Assembly (NCBI GenBank): GCA_025642065.1
Contig: JAODUP010000473.1
Coordinates: 62,001 to 126,000 of the forward strand
Origin: Paralvinella palmiformis
Taxonomy: Eukaryota > Annelida > Polychaeta > Terebellida > Alvinellidae
Direction: 5' to 3'
Length of the DNA: 64,000 nt
The position numbers and the translations under genes were made by a program. Under the pieces are notes generated by a model. That model searched no databases. It worked only from the letters and a program-made list of their open reading frames with translations, and was not told the origin of the DNA. Each line of letters starts with the position of its first letter. The stretch's first letter is position 1. This document shows, piece after piece, positions 57,547 to 64,000 of this stretch.

Positions 57547-60500
57547 CAGACACACAGACAGACAGACAGACAGACAGAAACAGACAGAATTAAAAGGATA
57601 AACCAAGAAGCATAATGGTTGTATACGAAATTCAAACACACACACACACAAAGGAGGTGAATTTTTGCACACATTAAATGATTAAGAAAACCACACATAA
57701 ACAATCCGTACTAACAATGGGGTTTCAAGTGGATATGATTGCTTTTAACAATTTAACATTAGTAACTCTCCGAAATGATCAACACTTAACATTACTCAGA
57801 CTAAACAGCATTTCTGGCTATATTATATTATATGTTAAACTATAGATAAAGTTTCTCAGTAGGTGTCTTACCTCTGACGTAACTTGAGTAATGGCTATGG
57901 CTGTAGCTAGACTCTCTGTCATATCGATCACGATCCCGGGAATCAATAACAGTGCTGCTCACGTAGTCTCTCTCCCTATCAACTTCCCGGTTTCGATCTT
58001 CCGATCTTCCATAGGCATCATGAGTGTCCCTGGCATAAACCTCGTAGCGGTCTCGATCCGCATAGCGGTCACGCTCAGAAGTAGCTGAAGCATAACCTTC
58101 ACGATACTGCGCGTAGTCAACCCTGTGTCTATCTGTTGGTGTTAAGGCTCGTGTACTACTGTGCGGTGAATGCGTTCTCGTGTCATACTCAGTAATGTAT
58201 TCATCGTGCGATTTGGTGCTGTGCAGTCGCTTATCAATGACCTCCCTGGTACTACGTTGCCGTGATGACTGGGATGGTTCTAACTTCCTCCTGTCACTTC
58301 TTTCCATTGTGTCAACCTGGTCATGTCGTGATTCACTGATGATGGCCTGTTTCCGCTCATCTTCAGAACTCCTTTGCCTCCGCAACTTATCTACAGATGA
58401 CTCACCCCAGTGGCTGTCTCTTGGTGAGGAATCGCGTCGCCTTGATAAATCATCAATCTTCCTCAGTTCAAGCTCTGTGAGCTGGTGTTTCTTGCTAACA
58501 TCGACTGGGACGCTTCTGTCACGTGAATGCAGAATTCGCTCCATCGTGTCACGTCTTTTACTAGGTGATCGCTCAATGTCTTTCACCTTACGGCTTCCCT
58601 TGCCATAACCAGCTGGATTCTTGCCGTGTCTGCTCAGTGATTGAGAACAAACATCTGTCCGCTTACCTGGTGATCTTCTGTGTGGGCTTGCATACTGATG
58701 TCTCGGTGATCTGGATCTTCTAGATGATCTAACCGGACTAGGACTTGAACTTGATGATGAATCACTGGAGCTGCTGGAAGAGCTGGACGATGTCCGTCTG
58801 GATGTTGCTCTCCTTGACCAGTGACCATCACTCTGCGAGTGTCGCGACTGCGGCGTGGTTGACCTCCCGCGTTGTCGGACACCGGCACTCCTCAACGATT
58901 CTCGCTCGAGATCACGATGACGGGCAACCGATGTGGGACTCAGTTCACGACGTGACCTAGAATTTCTACCCACAACTTTATCTTTTCCCTCAATCCTGGG
59001 ACTCACTTCGCGACGAGATCTTGCCATCCGCTCACCAGATCGATCTCTGATCTCAACCCTTGGACTGAGCTCACGATGAGCCCTTGATGTCTTCTCACCA
59101 GCCTTATCCTTCTTAGAATCACTTCTATAACTCGGTGAGTAGGTATGATGCTGAGCCTCCCTCAGTCCGTGCTCTCCATGTCCTATGACGTCCATCTTTA
59201 TCACGTCATCAACGTGTTTCTCAACGGTCGGCATCTTATCCCGTTTCATCTGTTTTGGTGACGATCTCTTTTTCCTGACAGCGGATGGAGAACGGGAGGA
59301 TGATTTTGAAGGTGAACTACTACTCTGTCTAGGCTTGACTACTTTCTGTTGTACAGAACGTGGGATCATTGGTCCAGCTTTCTTTTTCTCAATAAGTTTT
59401 GGTTTTTCTGTCAGTTTCGGCTTCTCTAAAGCTTTCTGCTTTGCTTTCAGCGTTTCTTTCTCTAACGGAACATGATGTCTAGAAATATAGAGTCGTTTTA
59501 TATGAATAATAATTTTGTTTTAAAATACAGTAGTTCGTAATATTTTGTTATCATCAATCAAATATCATGTGAATAGACCTTGCCAATTAAGCTAGTGAGT
59601 CTGGATCACCGTTCCTTTTCAGTGTGTACACGAGTTTTGTTTGTATATTTTAATGATCATTGCCAGTGATAACACTCCACGATTCCAACAGTCAGTAAAG
59701 GAGAATGAAAGATAAGGTGATATTTAGTATATTTCTATTCAAAGAAAACTGATTTAGGTAACAAAATAAATTAAATTGGAAGTTCTATGTGGTAGCAAAA
59801 GTTAACATATAGACAGGGACTTTCCCATAGTGTTTCTTCAATACACATCTTTTACCATTTATAATAATATCGAAAATGGACAAGGCAGTTGTAATGTTAT
59901 CACTTTACCAGGACAATTCAGCAAAATCTTCAACGATTTGTTTTATTTGTGGTAATTTTCCATGTAGAATGTTCGCCATTGTCTAGCAGCAGACTTATGG
60001 CGCATGCGCACGTCAGTGATAATGCGCCGGCACAGATGGCATCATTCAAATAAACAAACGGGTGTGCTATTTGGGTTGAAAATACTCATCAAATTGGAGA
60101 CACTGTGCTACACAAAAGTATAGATTGATAGAGCAATAATTCGGCATTGATATATTGCATTTGGGTATTATTTCCCATTAAATAACGTGACTCATGAGTT
60201 GATTTTAAAATGTAAACAAACCCTGTCTGTTGCCATTTCAATTTACAAGTGATAACCAATACTAGCAGACTTTGCTAAAGAAATATTTACACTTTGTTGA
60301 CAATAACAACATTTAATAATGGAATATGCTGAACAACAAGAAACTAATCTATCACTAGAAGTATTTTCCTATCTGAATTCCAATTGTATTACGCAGTAGA
60401 TCATTGTTCAATCCGAGATGTTCCGAACAAGAATCCAGCCTACATTGAAAACCATGAAACTCCGACTGTTTTGGGCTGTATCCGGTGACCCAAAATGTAA

Positions 60501-62290
60501 AAGCCTGCGAAAATTAGTTGGCAAGGTCTATTGTACAGTAGAAAATAACAAATATGTATATCACTGTCTCCGTTTTTGAAAGTAAAGGGACATAAATCAT
60601 CAGAATCATGGCCACCCTCACAGTTAAGGCACATACAATGTTAATATTTCTGTAAACATATACAGAATTTCATTATAAAAGATATCGGGAAGTCTATGGT
60701 ATCTATTTATCTGTGAAACAAATTGAGTCGTTTTCATTCCATTGAGGAGCTCAGTGACTCATTGGTGTAATGGTTGCTAAGTAGCCCCCCCCCCCCAGAC
60801 CTCAAGCTTTAGCATAGCTCTTGTTTGAGGGCTGTTTCATCAATCACTTAAGCCTGATAACTGTTGGAGAGTGATTGACCTAATTAGTTCCATTTCATTT
60901 CATCCCGTATCAAAATCCAATAATCTTGCACATTACCTATATTAAGGAATGGATTCTCTCTACCTTTAAATACACCACATAACAACAATCCGGTAAATAC
61001 ACCACATAACAACAATCCGGTAAATACACCACATAACAACAATCCGGTAAATACACCACATAACAACAATCCGGTAAATATACCACATAACAACAATCCA
61101 GTAAATACACCACATAACAACAATCCGGTAAATACACCACATAACAACAATCCGGTAAATACACCACATAACAACAATCTGGTAAATACACCACATAACA
61201 ACAATCTGGTAAATACACCACATAACAACAATCCGGTAAAAATAAAATTATTCTTACGTTTTCTTGTCTACTTTCTCTTCTTCGGCATCCGGTAACAGTT
61301 TCTGCAGCTTCTTCTTCTTCTTCTTCTTCTCCTTCTTCTTCCTATAATACACAGGTCACAAGACTTTAATGACCTTCATCAGTCAGAGGGTCAACAATTA
61401 CAGTTATCAGTTTATGTCTGTACGGATTGCCCAAAAAGGTTATTAAAAATATTTTTCGTACAAGCCGCGTAAGTGAACAGTCTTATTCATTCAAAGCATG
61501 ATCTGTATTTAAAAATGTGGAGGACGAAAGTTGGATATGGCAGTTTATTATATTATAGAGTGAAATGACCAAATTAGCTCTGAATTAACTGCATCCAAAA
61601 TAGCCACTGTTACCTCAGACATGTGCGAGCCAATTAGAATGGAGGGTATATATGGATTTAATGAAATACAAAACTCTTCCCGCGCAAATAACGGTGCTGA
61701 ATTCAGTAGTGATTATTGACATTTGGGGGATAATGTATCCACATGCTGATGACTGATCCGTCTAGTTATAGTCAATTGTTACATGAATGATCTATTCAGA
61801 AACCATCAGAAACCAATGAAGATATTGGATCAACCATTGGATATCAGCTGACTGTGTCAAAGACAATCATGTTAAAAACAATTACCTCAAAATACAAGCC
61901 TCTGAACAATTCAACAAAATAATTATCACCTCCCACAGGATGATGGAAAATAGTACGAGCTACTAACTTAGACTGTTCCCCAACTCCTTTCTCCTTCTTA
62001 TGTTTAGCTGGTGGAGTTATGACTGGCGGGATGTCCTTCTCCGACTCATCGGATGAAATCTGAAATACATATCTTTATGTACACATATCTCAATATATAC
62101 ATATCTTAACGTCTTTATATCTTATGTCATAAATAAGCAGACAAAGGTCACCAAGTGCCTATTTAGGGTTAGTGCCAAGGCCAGGAAGGCCATTCTTAGA
62201 AAATACCTAAACACTGGATAAGGTAACTAATACATAAAAATTGCTAACAATTGAAGGAATCTTTTAGTTCTAGAGCATATAAAGAGACAA

Positions 62291-62326
<36 letters not shown>

Positions 62327-62842
62327 ACCATGCTCATCAGATATAAATATGATAGTGATATTCAGATGTGGTTTATGATGATTGCATGTCACCTGCTGTC
62401 ATGATGTTTCATCACCTAGTCAAACTTGTTGATAACCCCTTTCTTCAGCTGAACTCACAATTATTGCACACATATATTTATGTCATATATCACCCATGGT
62501 TTAACTGATATGATTCATAAAAATGTGTTCTTGAAAATAAGGTTAGTGCATGCCACTAGCTCGGAACATGACTTCTATTTGGATTAACGACAAAAAAATA
62601 CAAAATGTCAAGAAGCCATTTATGTTCTTTTTATAATCCAAAAATAAGCAAACAAAATGACATAAACTCACTGACCCCATAAAATGGCTTAAATATAACT
62701 TCACATCAAACAATGTGCTAAATGTCCTTCATTTTGCCAAAAAAAGTTAATTACTGATGTGGTAATCAAATAAAACAATTCACTGCTATAGTAACATCGA
62801 TCAGTGTGCATGTGATGAAAAATTGTATTCTTGTGTGAAAAG

Positions 62843-62883
<41 letters not shown>

Positions 62884-63662
62884 TGGCACAGAAGCTAGAA
62901 GTCTAGTTTCATGACATCCCACGTGTTTCCTTTCTCAGAAAAGGGTGTGTGCTTCAATCGATAGATGACATTGGATAGTTTACAGATAATCTCTCAAGTT
63001 GCGCATTAGAGTTAGTTTTCATTTACAGAACATTCTCCAAACAATGAATCTATATTCTGTATCGGCGAAATGTTCATCATTGTTTTGCCAGTAACGCTTA
63101 AACAGATCAACCTCACTTTTCATTCTCCAGAAGCTTCCTAGCTATCCTTTCACATTAATTCCAATTCTAGGAAATATATAACCGTCGAGTACCAGAATGA
63201 CACAAGGCAATACGTTAGACATATTAATTCATGTATCAAAAAAGAATTAAATTCCTGGCAACATCAATTAACATGAAACCAAAAAGAATTAAATGATGGT
63301 TAATCCAGATTCAGATTAACTCCGTTTTCTTAAAGTGGGCATAAACATGGATAAATTGAACAAATATTCACTTTAAATAACACCCGAAAACCATACTTTA
63401 AACAAAGTTGTGATAAATGTTACACCAGTGATGACCAGTCTTGGCAGACAACCCTTTTTGTACGAACATTGATTAGCGATCCCTGCAACATAAAAAGAAT
63501 AGTTCAATATAGTTCGGTCTCCTTGGAGATGTCCTACCAGATCTCTGCCTACCTGTGCCAGGCCAGCTCTCTCTATACGTTCTCTCTCCTTCTCCTCTTG
63601 GTCCAAACGGCTCAGTTCCTGCTTCAGCTGCGAGAGTCGTCTCTGTAGATCTTCATCAGTAC
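43701..63662 (-). CDS. ZC3H13: ZC3H13 (Flacc/Xio) orthologue, 17 coding exons, 5' end outside the window
   Basis: The exons join without a stop into 1827 residues plus TAA; human ZC3H13 is about 1670. In order, numbered from the first codon in the window: a coiled coil (1-36), lysine-rich and SR-like segments (67-330), long Arg/Asp-rich low-complexity regions (330-1110 and 1173-1440), a nuclear-localisation-type block KRPRKK (about 1140), SDWS (about 1155), ISDDDLDDIIG (about 1495), DVLDIDWSSLM (about 1525), RFTPATLFKKIGVSLQFAGE (about 1547) and DVGPYRRALCARRD (about 1750). These match the human C-terminal order ISDDELDEI, IDVDWSGLM, KFTPGAVMLRVGIS and LGPCCKALCFRRD. Known role: scaffold of the m6A-METTL-associated complex with WTAP, VIRMA and HAKAI, keeping it in the nucleus. 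The CCCH finger must lie beyond base 64000. Confidence 0.93.
43965..44524 (-). CDS. ZC3H13: ZC3H13 exon p, with KPD-repeat insertion
   Basis: 560 bases, acceptor ATTTATAG, donor CTG|GTATGT that runs into a TA microsatellite. The first ~130 residues are acidic/basic low complexity with at least ten degenerate copies of a K-P-D-x-T-K/V motif. The last ~55 residues are the conserved FHVSLTAKRREREELLKDVG block with ALCARRD. The repeat part has no counterpart that I recall in human ZC3H13. Confidence 0.92.
44525..45794 (-). other. ZC3H13 intron between exons o and p
   Basis: AT-rich, 1.27 kb, with short AATAAT repeats near 44.6 kb. Nothing recognisable. Confidence 0.7.
45795..46010 (-). CDS. ZC3H13: ZC3H13 exon o
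   Basis: 216 bases, acceptor CGGCTCAG, donor GCTG|GTATAT. It encodes the most diagnostic ZC3H13 block: DVLDIDWSSLM, RFTPATLFKKIGVSLQFAGE and LYKKIENICE. Confidence 0.95.
46181..46366 (-). mobile_element. Family-1 SINE
   Basis: A full-length copy in the intron between exons n and o, from a GGGCGCCTCCATGGTC head at the high end to GGCCGTAAAACATCAATCATCA at the low end. Confidence 0.88.
46587..46703 (-). CDS. ZC3H13: ZC3H13 exon n
   Basis: 117 bases, acceptor CATCGTAG, donor ACCG|GTGAGC. It encodes AIEFDDISDDDLDDIIGPDQ, matching human EPISDDELDEILAGD. Confidence 0.94.
46787..46905 (-). CDS. ZC3H13: ZC3H13 exon m
   Basis: 119 bases, acceptor TTGTCTAG, donor ACAG|GTACTG. It encodes a Pro/Thr-rich, weakly conserved linker (WTAPYPSTTVSTP and VTIPPGDTPVVQP). 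The phase fits its neighbours on both sides. Confidence 0.82.
47695..47880 (-). mobile_element. Family-1 SINE, diverged
   Basis: The plus-strand view shows CACTTTTGTGCACACGGTAGGCTAAA, then GGGGTTTGAACCC (B box) and ACTACCTAGGCCATAG. The middle is substituted. Confidence 0.7.
48183..48355 (-). mobile_element. Family-1 SINE
   Basis: GGCCTACGTGG-side head at the high end and GGCCGTAAAAGATC at the low end. CTATCAA flanks both sides, which may be a short target duplication. Confidence 0.8.
48939..49741 (-). CDS. ZC3H13: ZC3H13 exon l, Arg/Asp-rich
   Basis: 803 bases, acceptor CCTTTACAG, donor GATAG|GTATGT. It encodes 267 residues of RD/DR/RE low complexity with Ser and Tyr spacers (DDRHEDRRDDR, SRDRDRGLDRILDH). 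Overlapping open frames on the other strand are by-products of this composition. Confidence 0.92.
49742..50592 (-). other. ZC3H13 intron between exons k and l
   Basis: It contains a (TG)n tract at about 50200 and a dispersed repeat at about 50155-50205 that is also present near 10037-10085. Otherwise AT-rich and unrecognised. Confidence 0.7.
50593..50666 (-). CDS. ZC3H13: ZC3H13 exon k
   Basis: 74 bases, acceptor CTGTTGCAG, donor AAG|GTAAAC. It encodes GEAVSDWSNPEKDVTDTDLP, which resembles human AFSDWSDEDVPDRTEVTEAE. Confidence 0.88.
50667..51830 (-). other. ZC3H13 intron between exons j and k
   Basis: It contains a probable SINE remnant at about 50870-51060 and a family-3-like tail (AATAATAATAACAATAATAATG plus TTTATATAGCGCC, minus orientation) at 51062-51140. 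The rest is unrecognised. Confidence 0.65.
51831..51939 (-). CDS. ZC3H13: ZC3H13 exon j, basic nuclear-localisation-type block
   Basis: 109 bases, acceptor TGTTTCAG, donor AAGG|GTAACC, weaker than its neighbours. It encodes YKRRRSHSVDSPRKRPRKK, a bipartite basic cluster. Human ZC3H13 has a similar block (SPRQSPKRRREHSPDSD). Confidence 0.88.
52279..52818 (-). CDS. ZC3H13: ZC3H13 exon i
   Basis: 540 bases, exactly 180 codons, acceptor CTTTCAG, donor TTG|GTAAGT. A charged low-complexity segment (ELERREKKYDKTHQKR, SSRDADSKESWDPRSKERD). Confidence 0.92.
53088..53160 (-). CDS. ZC3H13: ZC3H13 exon h
   Basis: 73 bases, acceptor TTGTCATAG, donor CCG|GTATGT. It encodes KRGRGEVEVGVKSPSSKHRR. Phases match the exons on both sides. 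Confidence 0.85.
53308..53407 (-). CDS. ZC3H13: ZC3H13 exon g, donor inside a CA/TG microsatellite
   Basis: 100 bases, acceptor TATAACCAG, donor TCCAG|GTGTGTGTG. It encodes HLSRRTEWEQTARSWTSDKS. The donor is supplied by the first repeats of a (TG)n tract extending to about 53271. Confidence 0.83.
53640..54710 (-). pseudogene. Dead CR1/L2-type LINE reverse transcriptase fragment
   Basis: In the minus orientation: SCELDAIPTFLLKSCL (about 54640), SYRPISNLSFIS (about 54440), DLSAAFDTIDYSVLL (about 54290), then VPQGSVLGPLLFIMYITPLS (about 54110) and LHADDTQVYISF (about 54035), the catalytic ADD motif. Frameshifts, stops and an internal deletion are visible and the C-terminal part is missing. It ends near an AATAATAATTA tail. 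It lies in the ZC3H13 intron between exons f and g, in the same orientation as the gene. Confidence 0.85.
54790..54990 (-). pseudogene. Remnant of a Tigger/jerky-type (DDE) transposase
   Basis: A minus-strand frame reads EDFVPSF, then INQRAILFDSQLPNGS and MTSVIQPLDEGLYSRVV. The order FVPS, hydrophobic strand ending in D, then TSVIQPLDEG resembles DDE_1 transposases of the pogo/Tigger/jerky group (FVPS...LLLDN...TSLIQPMDQG). The Asn after the Asp is lost, so it is inactive. No terminal repeats were found. Confidence 0.55.
55465..56022 (-). CDS. ZC3H13: ZC3H13 exon f, with octapeptide repeat
   Basis: 558 bases, acceptor ATACTTAG, donor AAAG|GTGAAC. Besides RD-rich sequence it has six tandem eight-residue units of the type S-E-S-R-V-D-V-R (about 55580-55725), varying to GETRVDVR, TDNRLDVR and VDPRADVR. 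Confidence 0.93.
56505..56690 (-). mobile_element. Family-1 SINE
   Basis: A complete copy from GGGCGTCTCCGTGGTCCAGCGG at the high end to AAAACATCAATCATCACC at the low end, missing about ten bases of the GGCCGTAAAAC end. Short ACAGAGA duplications flank it. Confidence 0.87.
56721..56891 (-). CDS. ZC3H13: ZC3H13 exon e
   Basis: 171 bases, acceptor ACCCCACAG, donor TATG|GTAAGA. It encodes RIDVRRDYSAYYDDRGR, then RDDYSRTYDRYRYLYG: Arg/Asp/Tyr low complexity. Confidence 0.92.
57410..57590 (+). repeat. (ACAG)n microsatellite with variants
   Basis: About 45 tetranucleotide units of ACAG/GACA with GAGACA and ACAC interruptions, in the intron between exons d and e. It keeps several frames open on both strands (LSVCLSVC or TDRQTDRQ), none coding. 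Confidence 0.95.
57872..59478 (-). CDS. ZC3H13: ZC3H13 exon d, 1.6-kb SR/RD-rich exon
   Basis: 1607 bases, acceptor TATTTCTAG, donor CAGAG|GTAAGA. In order: a Lys/Pro segment with EKPKLTEKPKLIEKKK; an SR-like part with RSRREVSPR-type repeats (EVSPRIEGKDK, ELSPTSVARHRD); a poly-serine tract with SPSPVRSSRRSRSPRHQ (about 58660-58790); and a C-terminal RDRYD-rich part. Alternating Ser/Arg suggests phosphorylation by SR kinases; that is inference from family behaviour. Confidence 0.95.
59909..59979 (-). CDS. Putative first coding exon of unknown gene or isoform
   Basis: Minus-strand ATG at 59979-59977 in a strong context (GACAATGGCG), followed by 23 codons (MANILHGKLPQ, then IKQIVEDFAELS) and a consensus-like donor TCCTG|GTAAAG at 59908. 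Read on without splicing it stops after one further codon. Splicing to ZC3H13 exon d would create TGA at the junction, so it does not extend that frame. I do not recognise the peptide. It could start a nested gene, a non-coding or decayed isoform exon, or a 24-residue short ORF. Confidence 0.35.
59985..60031 (-). promoter_or_regulatory. Promoter-like CpG cluster with NRF1-type palindrome
   Basis: GCGCATGCGC at 60000-60009 fits the NRF1 core. An ACGTCA half-CRE follows on the plus strand at 60010-60015, and TGCGCCGGC lies at 60023-60031. CpGs are otherwise rare in this intron. The ATG at 59979 lies 21 bases away. Confidence 0.45.
60965..61242 (+). repeat. 27-bp minisatellite, about ten copies
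   Basis: Units of TAAATACACCACATAACAAC plus AATCCGG, nearly identical, with a few T/G variants. On the minus strand the array begins about 16 bases after the donor of ZC3H13 exon c. The 27-base period leaves three open frames (for example LLCGVFTGL) that are not genes. Confidence 0.95.
61258..61341 (-). CDS. ZC3H13: ZC3H13 exon c, poly-lysine
   Basis: 84 bases, acceptor GTATTATAG, donor AAAAC|GTAAGA. It encodes KKKEKKKKKKLQKLLPDAEE, then EKVDKK. The lysines come from an AAG triplet repeat that can change length by whole codons. Confidence 0.85.
61342..61967 (-). other. ZC3H13 intron between exons b and c
   Basis: Unrecognised AT-rich sequence. A lone TTCCCGCGC near 61677 resembles an E2F site but has no supporting context. 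Confidence 0.65.
61968..62059 (-). CDS. ZC3H13: ZC3H13 exon b
   Basis: 92 bases, acceptor ATTTCAG, donor TCTAA|GTTAGT, chosen over a nearby GTAGCT because only this one gives the phase needed by exon c. It encodes ISSDESEKDIPPVITPPAKH, then KKEKG. Confidence 0.8.
62060..63552 (-). other. ZC3H13 intron between exons a and b
   Basis: 1.5 kb with two (TA)n tracts (62291-62322 and 62845-62881). No other recognisable content. Confidence 0.75.
63553..63662 (-). CDS. ZC3H13: ZC3H13 exon a (first in the window), coiled coil
   Basis: 110 bases, acceptor CTGTGTTCAG, donor CACAG|GTAGGC. It encodes DEDLQRRLSQLKQELSRLDQ, then EEKERERIERAGLAQ. It parallels human LSLEMKRQKIQRELMKLEQE, which lies just after the CCCH finger region. 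The acceptor is preceded by a (CA)n tract at 63719-63747. Confidence 0.88.
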
Positions 63663-63715
63663 CTGAACACAGAGAAGCATCACATACATCAGCATGATCT
63701 ACACACAGACAGACA

Positions 63716-63750
<35 letters not shown>

Positions 63751-64000
63751 ATTATTGACTATAATTGATTACCTTATCTGAAGTAATTCAATTTAATCTT
63801 AATTTATTACAACAATTGAAATCAAATCATGATTAACCTTTACTTTCACAACTACACAGATGATGATGATTTGATGTTTTACAGCCACTTTTGTGCTAAA
63901 TGGGCTGAACAACCTCCAAAGTGAAAGATGAAACAACTTTCAGATATACCCACGCCAAGATTCAAATACGGCTGGTAGTGATCAGTGGTCCAACACACTA
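63663..64000 (-). other. Start of the next upstream ZC3H13 intron
   Basis: It contains the (CA)n tract, AT-rich sequence and a family-1 SINE cut by the window edge. No further coding exon is visible. Confidence 0.75.
63862..64000 (-). mobile_element. Family-1 SINE, cut by the window edge
   Basis: Body and (ATC)n-type tail of a minus-strand copy. The head continues past base 64000 (the last bases are AACACACTA). Confidence 0.8.

Larger units (their letters stand above)
59479..61257 (-). other. ZC3H13 intron between exons c and d
   Basis: 1.8 kb. It contains an unexplained promoter-like cluster and ATG exon (59909-60031), a C10+ homopolymer near 60787 with SINE-like flanks (60740-60870), and the 27-bp minisatellite that ends close to exon c. 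Confidence 0.8.

Noticed and set aside
57258..57704. Cys/Val/Ser/Leu repeat frames up to 148 residues
   Set aside because: Derived from the (ACAG)n microsatellite in an intron.
60884..61231. LLCGVFTGL repeat frames on the minus strand
   Set aside because: Derived from the 27-bp minisatellite next to exon c.
61670..61690. E2F-type TTCCCGCGC as a second intronic promoter
   Set aside because: A single motif without neighbouring CpGs, start codon or other sites.

Overview
This is intron-rich animal nuclear DNA. It is AT-rich, full of microsatellites, minisatellites and tRNA-derived SINEs, and carries two multi-exon, single-copy-type conserved genes. The repeat style and the divergence of the two proteins from their vertebrate relatives suggest a lophotrochozoan, most likely a mollusc. 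The species cannot be named from the sequence.

Layout. (1) Bases 1-18576 are non-coding as far as I can see. They hold SINEs of four families (two nested insertions are visible), simple repeats and a 33-bp minisatellite array at 17.5-18.0 kb. A candidate upstream promoter region lies at 12.7-13.3 kb. (2) Bases 18577-37040, + strand, hold a complete nine-exon gene for a TBC1D24 (Skywalker) orthologue. It encodes 537 residues with an N-terminal TBC domain and a C-terminal TLDc domain; all exon phases agree and all introns are GT-AG. Its introns carry a hAT-like MITE with terminal inverted repeats and a probable 8-bp target duplication, a LINE fragment with a twin-priming-like inversion, and a 155-bp higher-order tandem repeat. 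(3) Bases 37041-43700 separate two convergent genes and contain both 3' UTRs. (4) Bases 43701-63662, - strand, hold 17 coding exons of a ZC3H13 (Flacc/Xio) orthologue. They give at least 1827 residues in one continuous frame and reach the natural stop codon. The 5' exons with the CCCH zinc finger lie beyond base 64000. The gene contains a KPD-repeat insertion in the conserved C-terminal region, an octapeptide repeat and a coding poly-lysine tract.

The two genes do not form a known pathway. TBC1D24 acts in ARF6/phosphoinositide-linked vesicle traffic and, through TLDc, oxidation or V-ATPase-linked functions. ZC3H13 is a nuclear scaffold of the m6A mRNA methyltransferase-associated complex (WTAP, VIRMA, HAKAI). 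The most unexplained signal is a promoter-like CpG cluster with an NRF1-type palindrome 21 bases from a well-formed ATG exon (59909-59979, - strand) inside a ZC3H13 intron. It does not join in frame to the next ZC3H13 exon. All gene and family names come from recognising protein motifs from memory; no alignment or database search was run.
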